Source of the DNA: an uncultured Muribaculaceae bacterium | GTDB lineage: Bacteria; Bacteroidota; Bacteroidia; Bacteroidales; Muribaculaceae | Length of the DNA stretch: 49,316 nt | Direction: 5' to 3' | Assembly: GCA_910587545.1 (NCBI GenBank) | Contig: CAJUMI010000007.1 | Location: forward strand, 1 to 49,316 | In this document: piece by piece, positions 1 to 8,272 of the stretch | How positions within the stretch are numbered: the first letter of the stretch is position 1 | How the letters are laid out: each line of letters starts with the position of its first letter | Notes under the pieces: model-generated | The model's database searches: none | Told to the model about the DNA's origin: nothing | Seen by the model: only the letters and a program-made list of their open reading frames with translations | Program-made: the position numbers and the translations under genes

Positions 1-300
1 ATTACTCTCCGAAAACTCACTTCTGTTAACAATCGTTTTTAAACAAGCTCTAAATACGATGCGATGCAGACGGGGAGTAAAAGATGTTTTATTTTCATGG
101 TTTGGAACTAAATTTCAAATTATAAAAATTTGATTAATGCTGAGATATTATTAAAATTATGATTGAGCCGGTATAAGGAGATGTTGTCAATTATTAGATC
201 ATTTGTTTATGTTTTGATTTGGATGTCAAAGATAAAGAATAAAACAGTATATACTGACATACATCATGATTTTAACAAATTTTACACAAACGTATAGCTT

Positions 301-405
301 CGATGTTTTAATTTCCCCATTGTTCATCGGTCACATGGCTCTTTGCAAGCAAAGAGACTTCGTCGTTGACTTCTCAATGTGAAATTTATACAAAATCCAC
401 CGGCC
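301..405 (+). repeat. Dispersed intergenic repeat, copy 1
   Basis: This segment matches the reverse complement of 30143-30269 over about 105-127 bases, with a 21-base exact match (375-395 against 30154-30174) and clear similarity on both sides. It contains a perfect 7-bp stem (339-345 with 350-356, loop CAAG). No reading frame is shared, so it looks like a structured noncoding or MITE/REP-like element rather than a gene piece. Confidence 0.75.
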
Positions 406-534
406 ATATGGCCCGCTTCACCTCCCCTTCTTCAAGGCGGTTTAATCAATAAGTCCACAACCCTAATTTTACTTCTGTCGTCTAAACAAGTTCTAAGTCC
501 GCTCAAAATACGAAGCTGGCGATTTTTAGTTAGA

Positions 535-566
535 TTCGTTAATTATGCTGATTTTTTGTAACTTTG
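535..566 (+). promoter_or_regulatory. Probable lysS promoter
   Basis: A perfect Bacteroidetes -7 box TAACTTTG lies at 559-566, with a -33-like TTCG at 535-538, 20 bases upstream. The predicted transcription start near 572 leaves a leader of about 60 bases before the lysS ATG at 633. Confidence 0.7.
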
Positions 567-632
567 TACGTTATATTATAGTTGTATGTAATGATGCGTC
601 ACAGGCGCAGGAAAATTTAAACAGAAGCATAT

Positions 633-2375
633 ATGAATCCACTGGAACTCAGCGAACAAGAAATCATCCGTCGCGGCAGCCTCGACGCCATGCGGCAGAT
701 GGGTATAGATCCTTATCCCGCAGCCGAATATCCCGTCACGGCTCACTCCGATGAAATAAAAGCCGCATTTGAGGACGACGCTCCCGCGCGCGACGTGTGT
801 GTCGCAGGCCGCATCATGAGCCGCCGCATTATGGGCAAGGCTGCGTTTGTCGAACTTCAGGACTCTCTCGGACGAATACAGATCTATGTGTCGCGCGATG
901 AGATATGCCCCGACGAGAACAAGGATCTCTATAACGTCGTGTTCAAGAAATTACTCGACATCGGCGACTTCATCGGCGTCGAGGGCTATGTGTTCCGCAC
1001 TCAGACCGGCGAGATATCTGTGCATGCGCGTACGCTGACCGTGCTCAGCAAATCGCTCCGTCCGCTACCTATAGTGAAGGTCAAGGACGGTGTGACTTAC
1101 GACGCTTTCGACGACCCCGAGCTCCGTTACCGCCGCCGCTATGTCGACCTCGTTGTCAACGATCAGGTCAAGGATATCTTCATCAAGCGCAGCAAGGTCT
1201 ATGATTCGATGCGCAGATATTTCAACGAGCACGGCTATATGGAAGTCGAGACCCCCATTCTTCAGTCGATAGCCGGCGGCGCGGCGGCGCGTCCGTTCAT
1301 CACCCATCATAACTCGCTTGACATGACTCTCTACATGCGTATCGCCACAGAGCTTTATCTGAAGCGTCTTATCGTCGGCGGCTTCGAGGGTGTCTACGAG
1401 ATCGGCAAGAACTTCCGCAACGAAGGCATGGACCGCACCCACAATCCCGAGTTTACCTGCATGGAGATCTATGTGGCCTACAAGGACTACAACTGGATGA
1501 TGAGGTTCACCGAGCAGATGCTCGAACGTATATGCCTCGACGTCAACGGCACGACCGATGTCCGTGTCGGAGACAATGTGATCAGCTTCAAGGCTCCGTT
1601 CCGCCGCGTCACCATGATCGACGCGATCAGGGAGCATACCGGTGTCGACATTACCGGCATGGACGAGGACCAGTTGCGCGAGGTGTGCCGTCAGCTCGAT
1701 ATCGAGGTTGACGCATCGTTTGGCAAAGGCAAGCTGATCGACGAGATCTTCGGCGAGAAATGCGAGGGCAAATACATCCAGCCTACATTCATCACCGACT
1801 ATCCTATCGAGATGTCGCCGCTCACAAAGCGCCACCGCGAAAATCCAGAACTGACCGAGCGTTTCGAACTTATGGTCAATGGCAAAGAACTCTGTAACGC
1901 ATACTCGGAGCTCAACGATCCGATTGACCAGTATGAGCGTTTCGTCGAGCAGATGCGCCTTGGCGAGAAAGGCGACGATGAGGCGATGATTATTGACCAG
2001 GACTTCGTCCGCGCCCTCGAATACGGCATGCCTCCGACATCCGGCATGGGTATAGGCATGGACCGTCTCGTCATGCTCATGACCGGTCAGACCACCATCC
2101 AGGAAGTATTGTTCTTCCCACAGATGCGCCCCGAAAAAGTCGAGCGCCGCGACAAGCCAGAGGTCTATGTAGCCTTAGGGGTGCCCGAAGAATGGGTGGC
2201 TCCGCTGCAGAAAGCGGGTGTGCTGACAGTAGACTCTCTTGCCGACGTCACCTCTGCCGGAAAACTGCATCAGGAACTCTGCGGTCTGAACAAGAAATTC
2301 AAACTCGACCTCAAAAATCCCACTGCCGACGAAGTGTCTGCATGGATCACTGCCGCCTCGGCTGCGCGTCAATAA
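633..2375 (+). CDS. lysS: Lysine-tRNA ligase, class II
   Basis: Charges tRNA-Lys with lysine in the cytoplasm using ATP. The 580-residue product has an OB-fold anticodon-binding domain (about residues 55-160) followed by the class II catalytic core: motif 2 contains FRNEGMDRTHNPEFT near residue 260 and motif 3 GMGIGMDRLVMLM near 470. It is about 70 residues longer than the usual 500-residue LysRS; the extra C-terminal part (about 505-580) looks like a small helical domain, a feature I associate with Bacteroidales LysRS. The ATG at 633 follows a good promoter. It is the first gene of lysS-gpsA-pgi, with only 10 bases to gpsA. Identification is secure; the role of the extension is unknown. Confidence 0.97.
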   Translation: MNPLELSEQEIIRRGSLDAMRQMGIDPYPAAEYPVTAHSDEIKAAFEDDAPARDVCVAGRIMSRRIMGKAAFVELQDSLGRIQIYVSRDEICPDENKDLYNVVFKKLLDIGDFIGVEGYVFRTQTGEISVHARTLTVLSKSLRPLPIVKVKDGVTYDAFDDPELRYRRRYVDLVVNDQVKDIFIKRSKVYDSMRRYFNEHGYMEVETPILQSIAGGAAARPFITHHNSLDMTLYMRIATELYLKRLIVGGFEGVYEIGKNFRNEGMDRTHNPEFTCMEIYVAYKDYNWMMRFTEQMLERICLDVNGTTDVRVGDNVISFKAPFRRVTMIDAIREHTGVDITGMDEDQLREVCRQLDIEVDASFGKGKLIDEIFGEKCEGKYIQPTFITDYPIEMSPLTKRHRENPELTERFELMVNGKELCNAYSELNDPIDQYERFVEQMRLGEKGDDEAMIIDQDFVRALEYGMPPTSGMGIGMDRLVMLMTGQTTIQEVLFFPQMRPEKVERRDKPEVYVALGVPEEWVAPLQKAGVLTVDSLADVTSAGKLHQELCGLNKKFKLDLKNPTADEVSAWITAASAARQ

Positions 2376-2385
2376 CAACTCTGTC

Positions 2386-3411
2386 ATGAACCGCTCCTCA
2401 TCAGATTCCGGCAGACCGGTCTTTCCCGGCAATATAGCGGTGCTCGGCGGAGGCACCTGGGCCACTGCACTGGCAAAGCTGTTGCTTGTCAACTGCGAGT
2501 CGATAGGGTGGTATATCCATCGCGACGACCGCATCGCCGACTTTATCGCCGCCGGCCGCAATCCGGCCTATCTGACCGATGTGGAATTTGATGTGGACCG
2601 CATCCGTTTTTCGAGTGACATCAATGCCGTCTGTTCTGAGGCCGACACTATTGTCCTCGTTACGCCGTCGCCCTATTTCAAGGCCGAGACCGACAAGATA
2701 ACCGTCGACATCTCCGGCAAGAACATTGTATCGGCGGTAAAGGGCATCGTACCCGGCGACAACGAACTGATAACCGACTATATGCACCGGCGTTTCAGAG
2801 TGGGCACCGATCGCAGTCTCGTCGTGGGCGGTCCGTGCCATGCAGAGGAAGTGGCCATGGTGCGCCCGTCATATCTCACCATCGCCTGCCGCGACATCGA
2901 CCGTGCGGCTGTATTCGCCCAGAGCATTTCGGGCAAAAACATCCATGCGATCACCTCGACCGATGTCGACGGCATCGAGTATGCGGCCGTGCTTAAAAAC
3001 ATCTACGCCATAGCTTCGGGGATAGTCGACGGCCTGAAAATGGGCGACAATTTCCTGGCCATGCTCATGTCCAACGCCATCCGCGAGATGGCCGCGTTTG
3101 TCAACACCGTTGTTCCCGGCGCGCGCGACATCTGTGACTCGGTCTATCTCGGCGACCTGCTCGTGACGGCCTATTCGCGCTTCTCGCGCAACCATTATTT
3201 CGGCTCGATGATAGGCCGGGGCTACTCGGTCAAAGCCGCTAGGATGGAGATGGAGCAGACGGCTGAAGGATATTATGCGACAGAGTGCATCCATCAGATC
3301 AACAGACGCCACGGCGTGATGATGCCGATAATGAACAGTGTCTACGATATCCTTTACCGCAAGGCCGGGCCGGCCGGTGCTGTCGCGCGGATGGCCGAAT
3401 ATTTTGACTGA
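2386..3411 (+). CDS. gpsA: Glycerol-3-phosphate dehydrogenase [NAD(P)+]
   Basis: Reduces dihydroxyacetone phosphate to sn-glycerol 3-phosphate, the backbone for phospholipids. The 341-residue protein starts with about 14 polar residues, then a Rossmann dinucleotide-binding motif (AVLGGGTWATALAKLL, near residues 19-34). It carries the family blocks VSAVKGIVPG, the catalytic-lysine segment EYAAVLKNIYAIASGIVDGL and the C-terminal substrate-binding part with TAEGYYATECI. Length fits the family. It lies 10 bases after lysS and 43 bases before pgi, so co-transcription is likely. The first glycine-rich motif has W-A-T rather than the commoner W-G-T, a variation also seen in other Bacteroidetes as far as I recall. 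Confidence 0.96.
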   Translation: MNRSSSDSGRPVFPGNIAVLGGGTWATALAKLLLVNCESIGWYIHRDDRIADFIAAGRNPAYLTDVEFDVDRIRFSSDINAVCSEADTIVLVTPSPYFKAETDKITVDISGKNIVSAVKGIVPGDNELITDYMHRRFRVGTDRSLVVGGPCHAEEVAMVRPSYLTIACRDIDRAAVFAQSISGKNIHAITSTDVDGIEYAAVLKNIYAIASGIVDGLKMGDNFLAMLMSNAIREMAAFVNTVVPGARDICDSVYLGDLLVTAYSRFSRNHYFGSMIGRGYSVKAARMEMEQTAEGYYATECIHQINRRHGVMMPIMNSVYDILYRKAGPAGAVARMAEYFD

Positions 3412-3454
3412 CAACACTGAAATTCAAGAATAAATACTTTTAAAAACAACCTCA

Positions 3455-4786
3455 ATGAAGCAAATCGAACTTAGCATCAAGAATGCATTGGGCGCAACAT
3501 CGCGTCACGATGTCGACGCCCTCAGAGACGCAGCTCTGCAAGGACTGAAAAAACTGACCGACGGCTCCGGTCTCGGCAGCGATTTTCTCGGCTGGGTGAA
3601 ACTCCCAACTGAAACCACAGCGTCGCTCCTCGACGACATCAACTCGACAGCTGCCGCTCTGCGCGAAAACTGTGACACTATCGTCGTGATCGGCATAGGC
3701 GGCAGCTATCTCGGTGCCAAAGCTGTGATCGAGGCCCTTTCCGACTCATTTTCAGCCTATCGTCATGACTCTGATCCACATGTCCTTTTTGCCGGACAGA
3801 ATATCGGTGAAGACTATCTCTACGAACTCTCAGACTATCTCAAGGACAAGAAGTTTGGTATCGTTGTCATTTCGAAATCAGGCACTACCACCGAACCGGC
3901 AATCGCTTTCCGCCTGCTCAAAGAGCAGCTCGAGCGTCAGCTTGGCCGCGAGGAAGCCTCGAAGCGCATCGTTGCCATCACCGATGAGAAACGCGGCGCT
4001 CTCCGCAGCCTCGCCACTCAGGAAGGCTACAAGACCTATGTGATCCCCGACAACGTCGGCGGACGCTTCTCCGTGCTCACTCCCGTAGGACTCCTGCCTA
4101 TAGCCGTGGCCGGTTTCGACATCCACGCCCTCGTCGCCGGTGCCGCCGACTTCGAGAAAAGCACACTCGGCGGCTCGTCCGACATGTCAGTGCTCTATGC
4201 TCAGATCCGTAACGCACTCTATCGTGCTGGTAAAAAGACCGAAATTCTCGTCAACTATAACCCCAAGCTCCACTACTTCGGCGAATGGTGGAAACAGCTC
4301 TACGGCGAGAGCGAAGGCAAGGATCACAAGGGCATATTCCCCGCAGCTGTTGACAACTCTACCGACCTTCACTCCATGGGACAGTGGATCCAGGACGGCG
4401 AGCGCACCATCTTCGAGACAGTTATCTCGGTTGTGGATCAGAAACACGAACTGCGCATCGGTCATGACGAGGCAAATCTCGACGGTCTCAACTTCCTCGC
4501 CGGCAAGCGCGTTGACGAGGTCAACAAGATGGCTGAACTCGGCACGGTCCTCGCCCACGTCGACGGCGGAGTGCCCAACATCCATGTCAGCGTGCCCGCG
4601 CTCACCGAGTACTATCTCGGCCAGCTGATCTACTTCTTTGAAGCTGCCTGCGGCATCAGCGGCTACATCCTCGAGGTCAACCCCTTCAATCAGCCCGGCG
4701 TGGAGGCTTACAAGAAAAACATGTTTGCCCTTCTCGAAAAACCCGGCTACGAGGCCGAGACCGAGGCCATCAAAAAACGCATCTGA
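3455..4786 (+). CDS. pgi: Glucose-6-phosphate isomerase
   Basis: Interconverts glucose 6-phosphate and fructose 6-phosphate in glycolysis and gluconeogenesis. The 443-residue product is the short bacterial form, against about 550 residues in the E. coli type. Visible signatures are IGIGGSYLGAKAV (near residue 75), the phosphate-binding SKSGTTTEPAIAFR (near 140), GGRFSVLTPVGLLP (near 200), the catalytic-glutamate region QLYGESEGKDHKGIFPA (near 285) and the C-terminal QPGVEAYKKNMF with the active-site lysine. It is the last gene of lysS-gpsA-pgi and is followed 27 bases later by a strong hairpin. Confidence 0.97.
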   Translation: MKQIELSIKNALGATSRHDVDALRDAALQGLKKLTDGSGLGSDFLGWVKLPTETTASLLDDINSTAAALRENCDTIVVIGIGGSYLGAKAVIEALSDSFSAYRHDSDPHVLFAGQNIGEDYLYELSDYLKDKKFGIVVISKSGTTTEPAIAFRLLKEQLERQLGREEASKRIVAITDEKRGALRSLATQEGYKTYVIPDNVGGRFSVLTPVGLLPIAVAGFDIHALVAGAADFEKSTLGGSSDMSVLYAQIRNALYRAGKKTEILVNYNPKLHYFGEWWKQLYGESEGKDHKGIFPAAVDNSTDLHSMGQWIQDGERTIFETVISVVDQKHELRIGHDEANLDGLNFLAGKRVDEVNKMAELGTVLAHVDGGVPNIHVSVPALTEYYLGQLIYFFEAACGISGYILEVNPFNQPGVEAYKKNMFALLEKPGYEAETEAIKKRI

Positions 4787-4813
4787 CCCCGTTAACGTCA
4801 GATGACCTGAATC

Positions 4814-4851
4814 GGCAGCCCGAAAGCAATACCCATAGCTTTCGGGCTGCC
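4814..4851 (+). terminator. Terminator after pgi
   Basis: A perfect 14-bp inverted repeat (4814-4827 with 4838-4851, 10-base loop) starts 27 bases after the pgi stop. The T-tract is weak (ACATTTCCC), so it may work as an mRNA-stabilising 3' hairpin as well as a terminator. Confidence 0.75.
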
Positions 4852-5034
4852 ACATTTCCCCCTAAAGACTCTAAAGACCCTAAGCCCTCGCCCCTCCTTC
4901 TCTAAAAAATTACCGATAAATAATTCAAGACAAGACTCTGACACTTAATCTGATATCTGCTGTTCCCCGCAGCCTTGCGAGTGTTAAATCTCCCGGCCGG
5001 TCAAAAACACTGACAATACGCTTGATTCTTGACA

Positions 5035-5042
5035 TAACTTTG
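5035..5042 (+). promoter_or_regulatory. -7 box upstream of hypothetical gene
   Basis: A perfect TAACTTTG is seen 36 bases before the ATG at 5078. No good -33 TTTG stands 19-21 bases upstream, so the promoter may be weak or activator-dependent. Confidence 0.5.
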
Positions 5043-5077
5043 CAGCGAAGAAAAAATAACAATCCAACTGCGAAACC

Positions 5078-5533
5078 ATGTTACAACTCACCGACAAGAA
5101 ATCACGATCGACCCGCCGCGCTCTGTTGCGTTTCCTGTCGCACTATGATTACGGCTACCGCGATGCTGCAATAGAGATCTCCGGCATCGTGGGCCGCGAT
5201 CCGTCAGACTACGAAGTTACAGCACCTGTGCTGCTCGTGTGGTTGCTCGAAAACGATTTCAAGCCTGTGATGCGTTACGACCGCCGTGCACAACGCATTA
5301 TCGATCAGATCGCTGCCGAGTATGTCGGCTATAGGTCCGGAACTATAGGCCGCTCGCCTCTCGGCTGCGATATGTCACTTTTTGCGACAGCGTCGGCGGT
5401 TCGGGTTCCGCAGCTTTTATCAGCCTCCCATCATTCCCGGAAGCTCGCCCCTCCCCGCTCGCCCCCCGTATTCTACCTCGCGGATATAATGATTTCACGC
5501 ACTCCGCAACCATCCCGTCGGTTGTGGAATTAA
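5078..5533 (+). CDS. Hypothetical protein
   Basis: I do not recognise this 151-residue protein. Residues 1-85 look like a compact helical, basic domain with ordinary codon use (for example RRALLRFLSHYDYGYRDAA and TAPVLLVWLLENDF). From about residue 88 the composition changes to Ser/Pro/Arg-rich sequence of low quality, so the true gene may be shorter or its 3' end degraded; other frames stop soon after this point and offer no better continuation. There is no signal peptide or membrane helix. A -7 box (5035-5042) supports expression. The gene stands alone between the pgi terminator and the secreted-protein pair. Confidence 0.5.
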   Translation: MLQLTDKKSRSTRRALLRFLSHYDYGYRDAAIEISGIVGRDPSDYEVTAPVLLVWLLENDFKPVMRYDRRAQRIIDQIAAEYVGYRSGTIGRSPLGCDMSLFATASAVRVPQLLSASHHSRKLAPPRSPPVFYLADIMISRTPQPSRRLWN

Positions 5534-5811
5534 CGCCACGATAACCGTTGCCGGCCTTGGAAAATATGTGGGTGACTTTTTCCATTGACAACCTGTGTTG
5601 ACCGGGTAGGCTATAGAACGGAATACATCCAATCTCAAAAATGATGGCTATCAGAACGATAAATTATCTATGCGTCCCTGCGATTAACATTTATTGTCGC
5701 ATTTTTTTGTCAAACCGGCTCTAAATGCAGAAAAATGATCAATACTATTTGTAAATTGCAGAAATATGCTTAATTTTGCAGCTGTTAATAATCATTAATA
5801 CAGATTTAGAT
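5534..5811. other. Intergenic region with promoter of the secreted pair
   Basis: No gene is seen. The region holds a copy of the AAAC-nn-GCTCTAAATGCA motif (5711-5729) about 40 bases upstream of a near-perfect promoter (5748-5778). An apparent longer reading frame beginning with TTG at 5776 overlaps the -7 box itself, which rules out that start. Confidence 0.6.
5748..5778 (+). promoter_or_regulatory. Promoter of the 5812/6417 gene pair
   Basis: TTTG at 5748-5751, then 19 bases, then TAATTTTG at 5771-5778: an exact match to the Bacteroidetes housekeeping promoter. The expected start near 5785 gives a leader of about 27 bases before the ATG at 5812. Confidence 0.85.
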
Positions 5812-6420
5812 ATGAAGAAATTTTACACCTTACTTGGCGGCATTGCATTGGCCGTCGCAGTTATGACTCCCGGTATATCAGCACAAAGTATGCCCGGATA
5901 TTCTATGTTGAAGTATACGATCAGTCCTGCTGACGGCTCTGACGTTAATGAGTTGGAGACGATAATTATCGATTTCCCCGATCCCGTCGATGGCATTGAT
6001 GCCCATATCCTTACGACGAGTATCGGCAATTATGCCACGCTTACATGCGGATCTACGGTTATTAAAGCAATAAATCTTGAGGCAGGTACCCATGGCAGCG
6101 AAATCAGCAAGGCATATATATATTTCCCGAAAACGACTACCCCCGGCACATATACATTCCAACTTGCCGAAAGCGCTCTTTGCGATTTTGATCAGAGAGA
6201 GAGCCACGACGAAGGTGAGGGATACAGTGTCAATTCTCCCATCACTGCTACTTATACCCTCAAGGGTACTTCCGGAATTGACAAGGTCGAGGCTGACGGC
6301 GTTGATACTCCTGCAACGATCTATGACCTTTTCGGCCGCAGGATCAAAGAGGCGGATGTGAACAAGCTCGATCCCGGTATCTATATCGTCAACGGTAAGA
6401 AAGTTTTTGTAACAAGATGA
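5812..6420 (+). CDS. Secreted protein with sorting-like C-terminal tail
   Basis: The 202-residue product begins MKKFYTLLGGIALAVAV and has a clear signal peptide ending near SAQS. The middle (about residues 30-145) is beta-rich and of unknown function, with SPADGSDVNELETIIIDFPD resembling Ig-like bacterial surface domains. The last 45 residues carry ATIYDLFGRRI, then LDPGIYIVNGKKVFV, the Bacteroidales C-terminal tail resembling type A type IX secretion sorting domains. The ATG at 5812 is chosen because the upstream TTG lies in the promoter. Its stop overlaps the next ATG (ATGA), so translation of the pair is coupled. Role inferred only as exported or surface protein. Confidence 0.85.
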   Translation: MKKFYTLLGGIALAVAVMTPGISAQSMPGYSMLKYTISPADGSDVNELETIIIDFPDPVDGIDAHILTTSIGNYATLTCGSTVIKAINLEAGTHGSEISKAYIYFPKTTTPGTYTFQLAESALCDFDQRESHDEGEGYSVNSPITATYTLKGTSGIDKVEADGVDTPATIYDLFGRRIKEADVNKLDPGIYIVNGKKVFVTR

Positions 6421-7688
6421 GTGGTCTGCGTCTGGCGTTTATATCGTCGTTGTTGCCGGCAGTCTTGAGTATGTCAGCGACAAAAACACTCCCGGAATTC
6501 AAAGACTGCGACAAAATAATATTTTCGACAGAGGAAGAAACGTCGGTTGAAAGCTATGATGCTTGCAACTCAGTCCTGCCTTCATCCCGCGACGCAGCAC
6601 AGGAGTATGACAATAATATCGCTTCCGACTATGATTGCTGCTACTATTGGCTTGATAACAACGGAGCGATCTCAAGCACATGGGAGACTACGATTACAGA
6701 GATTGTGGCAAGTGTAACAGAGGGCAAATACCTTATCAAAGGCTTGTTTGCTGACACATTTCGACCCGAGGGCGACAAGGACTTTGCCGTGAATGACGTC
6801 GAAGCCGCTTACGAGCCTGCTACCGGAGTAATGTCTATCGAATGCGGGCAGCATCTGTTTGACTTCAAGTCGGGCAACTATACCTATCCCATCTCCTTAC
6901 TCGCTATAAGGAAGGTGTCCGCTGGCTGGAACATATCTGCTGAAGGATCTATGCGACTGCTTCGCACTGAGCGTGGTTTCGAAGTCCTCGCTGATTCGGA
7001 CGTAATAGGATTCTATCTTGGCATGATTAACCCTGACACCGGCGGTTTCTCAGGATTCGGTGGTGCGATATACCCCCGTTTCCACGAGTTCAACGGAGTG
7101 ATGCTTTATACGGTCGCCGCTGATGTCGATGAACAGATGATGGCTATGTTGTGCAACATCTACAGCTATGCTGATGATGGTAAATTGCACATATCCAATT
7201 TCGCCAATTTCGGCTATCATGTCAACATGTCGATGGACTATGATAATGCAAAGGGGATCGCATGGGCCTTCGATGCAAAGATCGATGAACTTCAGAATCT
7301 TGACGGCGGAATGACTCCGTTCTATGCTGCCAACGCCCTTAATGGTGGCTCTGATTATGGTATGCCTGTTGTCGACGGTGAAGGACGATTTTATTTCAGC
7401 GCAAATATAACCAAGGACAATATCGGTAATACTGTCTTGCAGATACCGCTCTGGGGGGCTTATATACAGCAGAACCTTGTTGCTCTTTACGGCTCGACCA
7501 ACATAATGTTGTTCTATCCGCTTCCCGACAATTCAAGCGGCATAGATGAGGTGATGTCCGGTCAGGATGAGAGTGAATCAGTTGCCCCGGTCTATTATAA
7601 CCTTCAGGGATATCCTGTCGCCGATCCTGTCAAAGGGAACCTTTATGTGCGTGTGGTAGGCTCTCGTGTCGACAAGGTGGTCTATTGA
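6417..7688 (+). CDS. Secreted protein of unknown function with sorting-like tail
   Basis: The 423-residue product has a short hydrophobic N-terminus (LAFISSLLPAVLSMSA) acting as signal peptide. I do not recognise the body, which is rich in Asp, Tyr and Gly and alternates beta-like segments. The C-terminus (YYNLQGYPVADP, then NLYVRVVGSRVDKVVY) resembles the tail of the protein at 38516-40141 and more loosely that of its neighbour, so all three probably use one export or anchoring route. It overlaps the previous gene by four bases (ATGA) and ends just before a strong bidirectional terminator. Confidence 0.85.
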   Translation: MSGLRLAFISSLLPAVLSMSATKTLPEFKDCDKIIFSTEEETSVESYDACNSVLPSSRDAAQEYDNNIASDYDCCYYWLDNNGAISSTWETTITEIVASVTEGKYLIKGLFADTFRPEGDKDFAVNDVEAAYEPATGVMSIECGQHLFDFKSGNYTYPISLLAIRKVSAGWNISAEGSMRLLRTERGFEVLADSDVIGFYLGMINPDTGGFSGFGGAIYPRFHEFNGVMLYTVAADVDEQMMAMLCNIYSYADDGKLHISNFANFGYHVNMSMDYDNAKGIAWAFDAKIDELQNLDGGMTPFYAANALNGGSDYGMPVVDGEGRFYFSANITKDNIGNTVLQIPLWGAYIQQNLVALYGSTNIMLFYPLPDNSSGIDEVMSGQDESESVAPVYYNLQGYPVADPVKGNLYVRVVGSRVDKVVY

Positions 7689-7707
7689 ATTATAGTTGCC
7701 GGATATG

Positions 7708-7742
7708 AAAAAAGGGTTGCGCGGCTTGGCGCAACCCTTTTT
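7708..7742. terminator. Bidirectional terminator
   Basis: A 9-bp GC-rich perfect stem (7714-7722 with 7729-7737, loop GGCTTG) is flanked by A6 on the left and T5 on the right, so it has a U-tract on either strand. It separates the convergent genes ending at 7688 (+) and 7767 (-). Confidence 0.9.
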
Positions 7743-7766
7743 CATGAATCTATCCGGGAGATATGA

Positions 7767-8222
7767 TTATTTCACAGCTTTGAGAGTGTAGAAGTCGGGA
7801 GCTGTAGGAGTCTCGAGTTCTTCGTTGAGCAGGATCAGAGTCGAGTCTGTAGCGTTGAGGAAACAGATGTCTTCAACTGCAGAATCGTTTACTGACGGAG
7901 TCAGTCTGATGTAAGAGTAACCGTTGGTGTCGACGGTGGCGTAGGTGCCTTCAGATTTGATGCTGAGGATCTCGTTGATGCCGAGGTTGGCGGTTGTGTC
8001 GAGGGCAAAGTAAGTCTCGATCATGTCGTAGTTGCCGTCGTTGAGCTGGAGTGTGTACCAGATTCCGTCGCAGTCAGCGCCGGGGAGAATGCCGGTGTAG
8101 GCAGCTTTGGCTACAACGGTTGTGTCAGCGGTTTCGGTTGTTTCAGCGGCTTTTTTGCCTGAGCAGGCAGCCATGCCGAGGATAGCGATAGTGGCTGTTG
8201 CAATAAAGAATAACTTTTTCAT
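7767..8222 (-). CDS. NlpE-like lipoprotein
   Basis: The 151-residue product has a lipoprotein signal peptide with lipobox GMAAC (Cys20), then a Thr/Ala linker. From about residue 42, YTGILPGADCDGIWYTLQL matches the start of the NlpE N-terminal domain (in E. coli a copper/envelope-stress sensor that signals to Cpx). The usual CxxC there is reduced to a single Cys (GADC), so the redox function of the E. coli protein is not expected. It lies 50 bases downstream of the FadL-type gene on the same strand and is probably co-transcribed with it. Family membership is fairly likely; function is inferred. Confidence 0.8.
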   Translation of the reverse strand: MKKLFFIATATIAILGMAACSGKKAAETTETADTTVVAKAAYTGILPGADCDGIWYTLQLNDGNYDMIETYFALDTTANLGINEILSIKSEGTYATVDTNGYSYIRLTPSVNDSAVEDICFLNATDSTLILLNEELETPTAPDFYTLKAVK

Positions 8223-8272
8223 AACGTTTTGAATAGAAATTAATTGTTAAAAATAGATTTAGTGTTTGACTC

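Larger units (their letters stand above)
1..632. other. AT-rich intergenic region upstream of lysS
   Basis: No convincing gene lies here; the short open frames lack a ribosome-binding context and protein-like composition. The stretch holds one copy of a dispersed repeat (301-405), two copies of a short AAACA-nn-CTCT-like motif (36-59 and 481-501) and the lysS promoter (535-566). The left part (60-300) is strongly AT-rich. The window edge cuts the region, so a gene beyond position 1 may own part of it. Confidence 0.6.

Noticed and set aside
379..561. 60-codon plus-strand frame inside repeat copy 1 and the lysS promoter
   Set aside because: It runs through the repeat and promoter and is not kept in repeat copy 2.
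1065..1835. 256-codon open frame antisense to lysS
   Set aside because: Shadow of lysS with no start signal and no protein-like motifs.
4860..4884. Short tandem CCTAAAGAC-like repeats
   Set aside because: Only two to three imperfect units; too short to call a repeat array.
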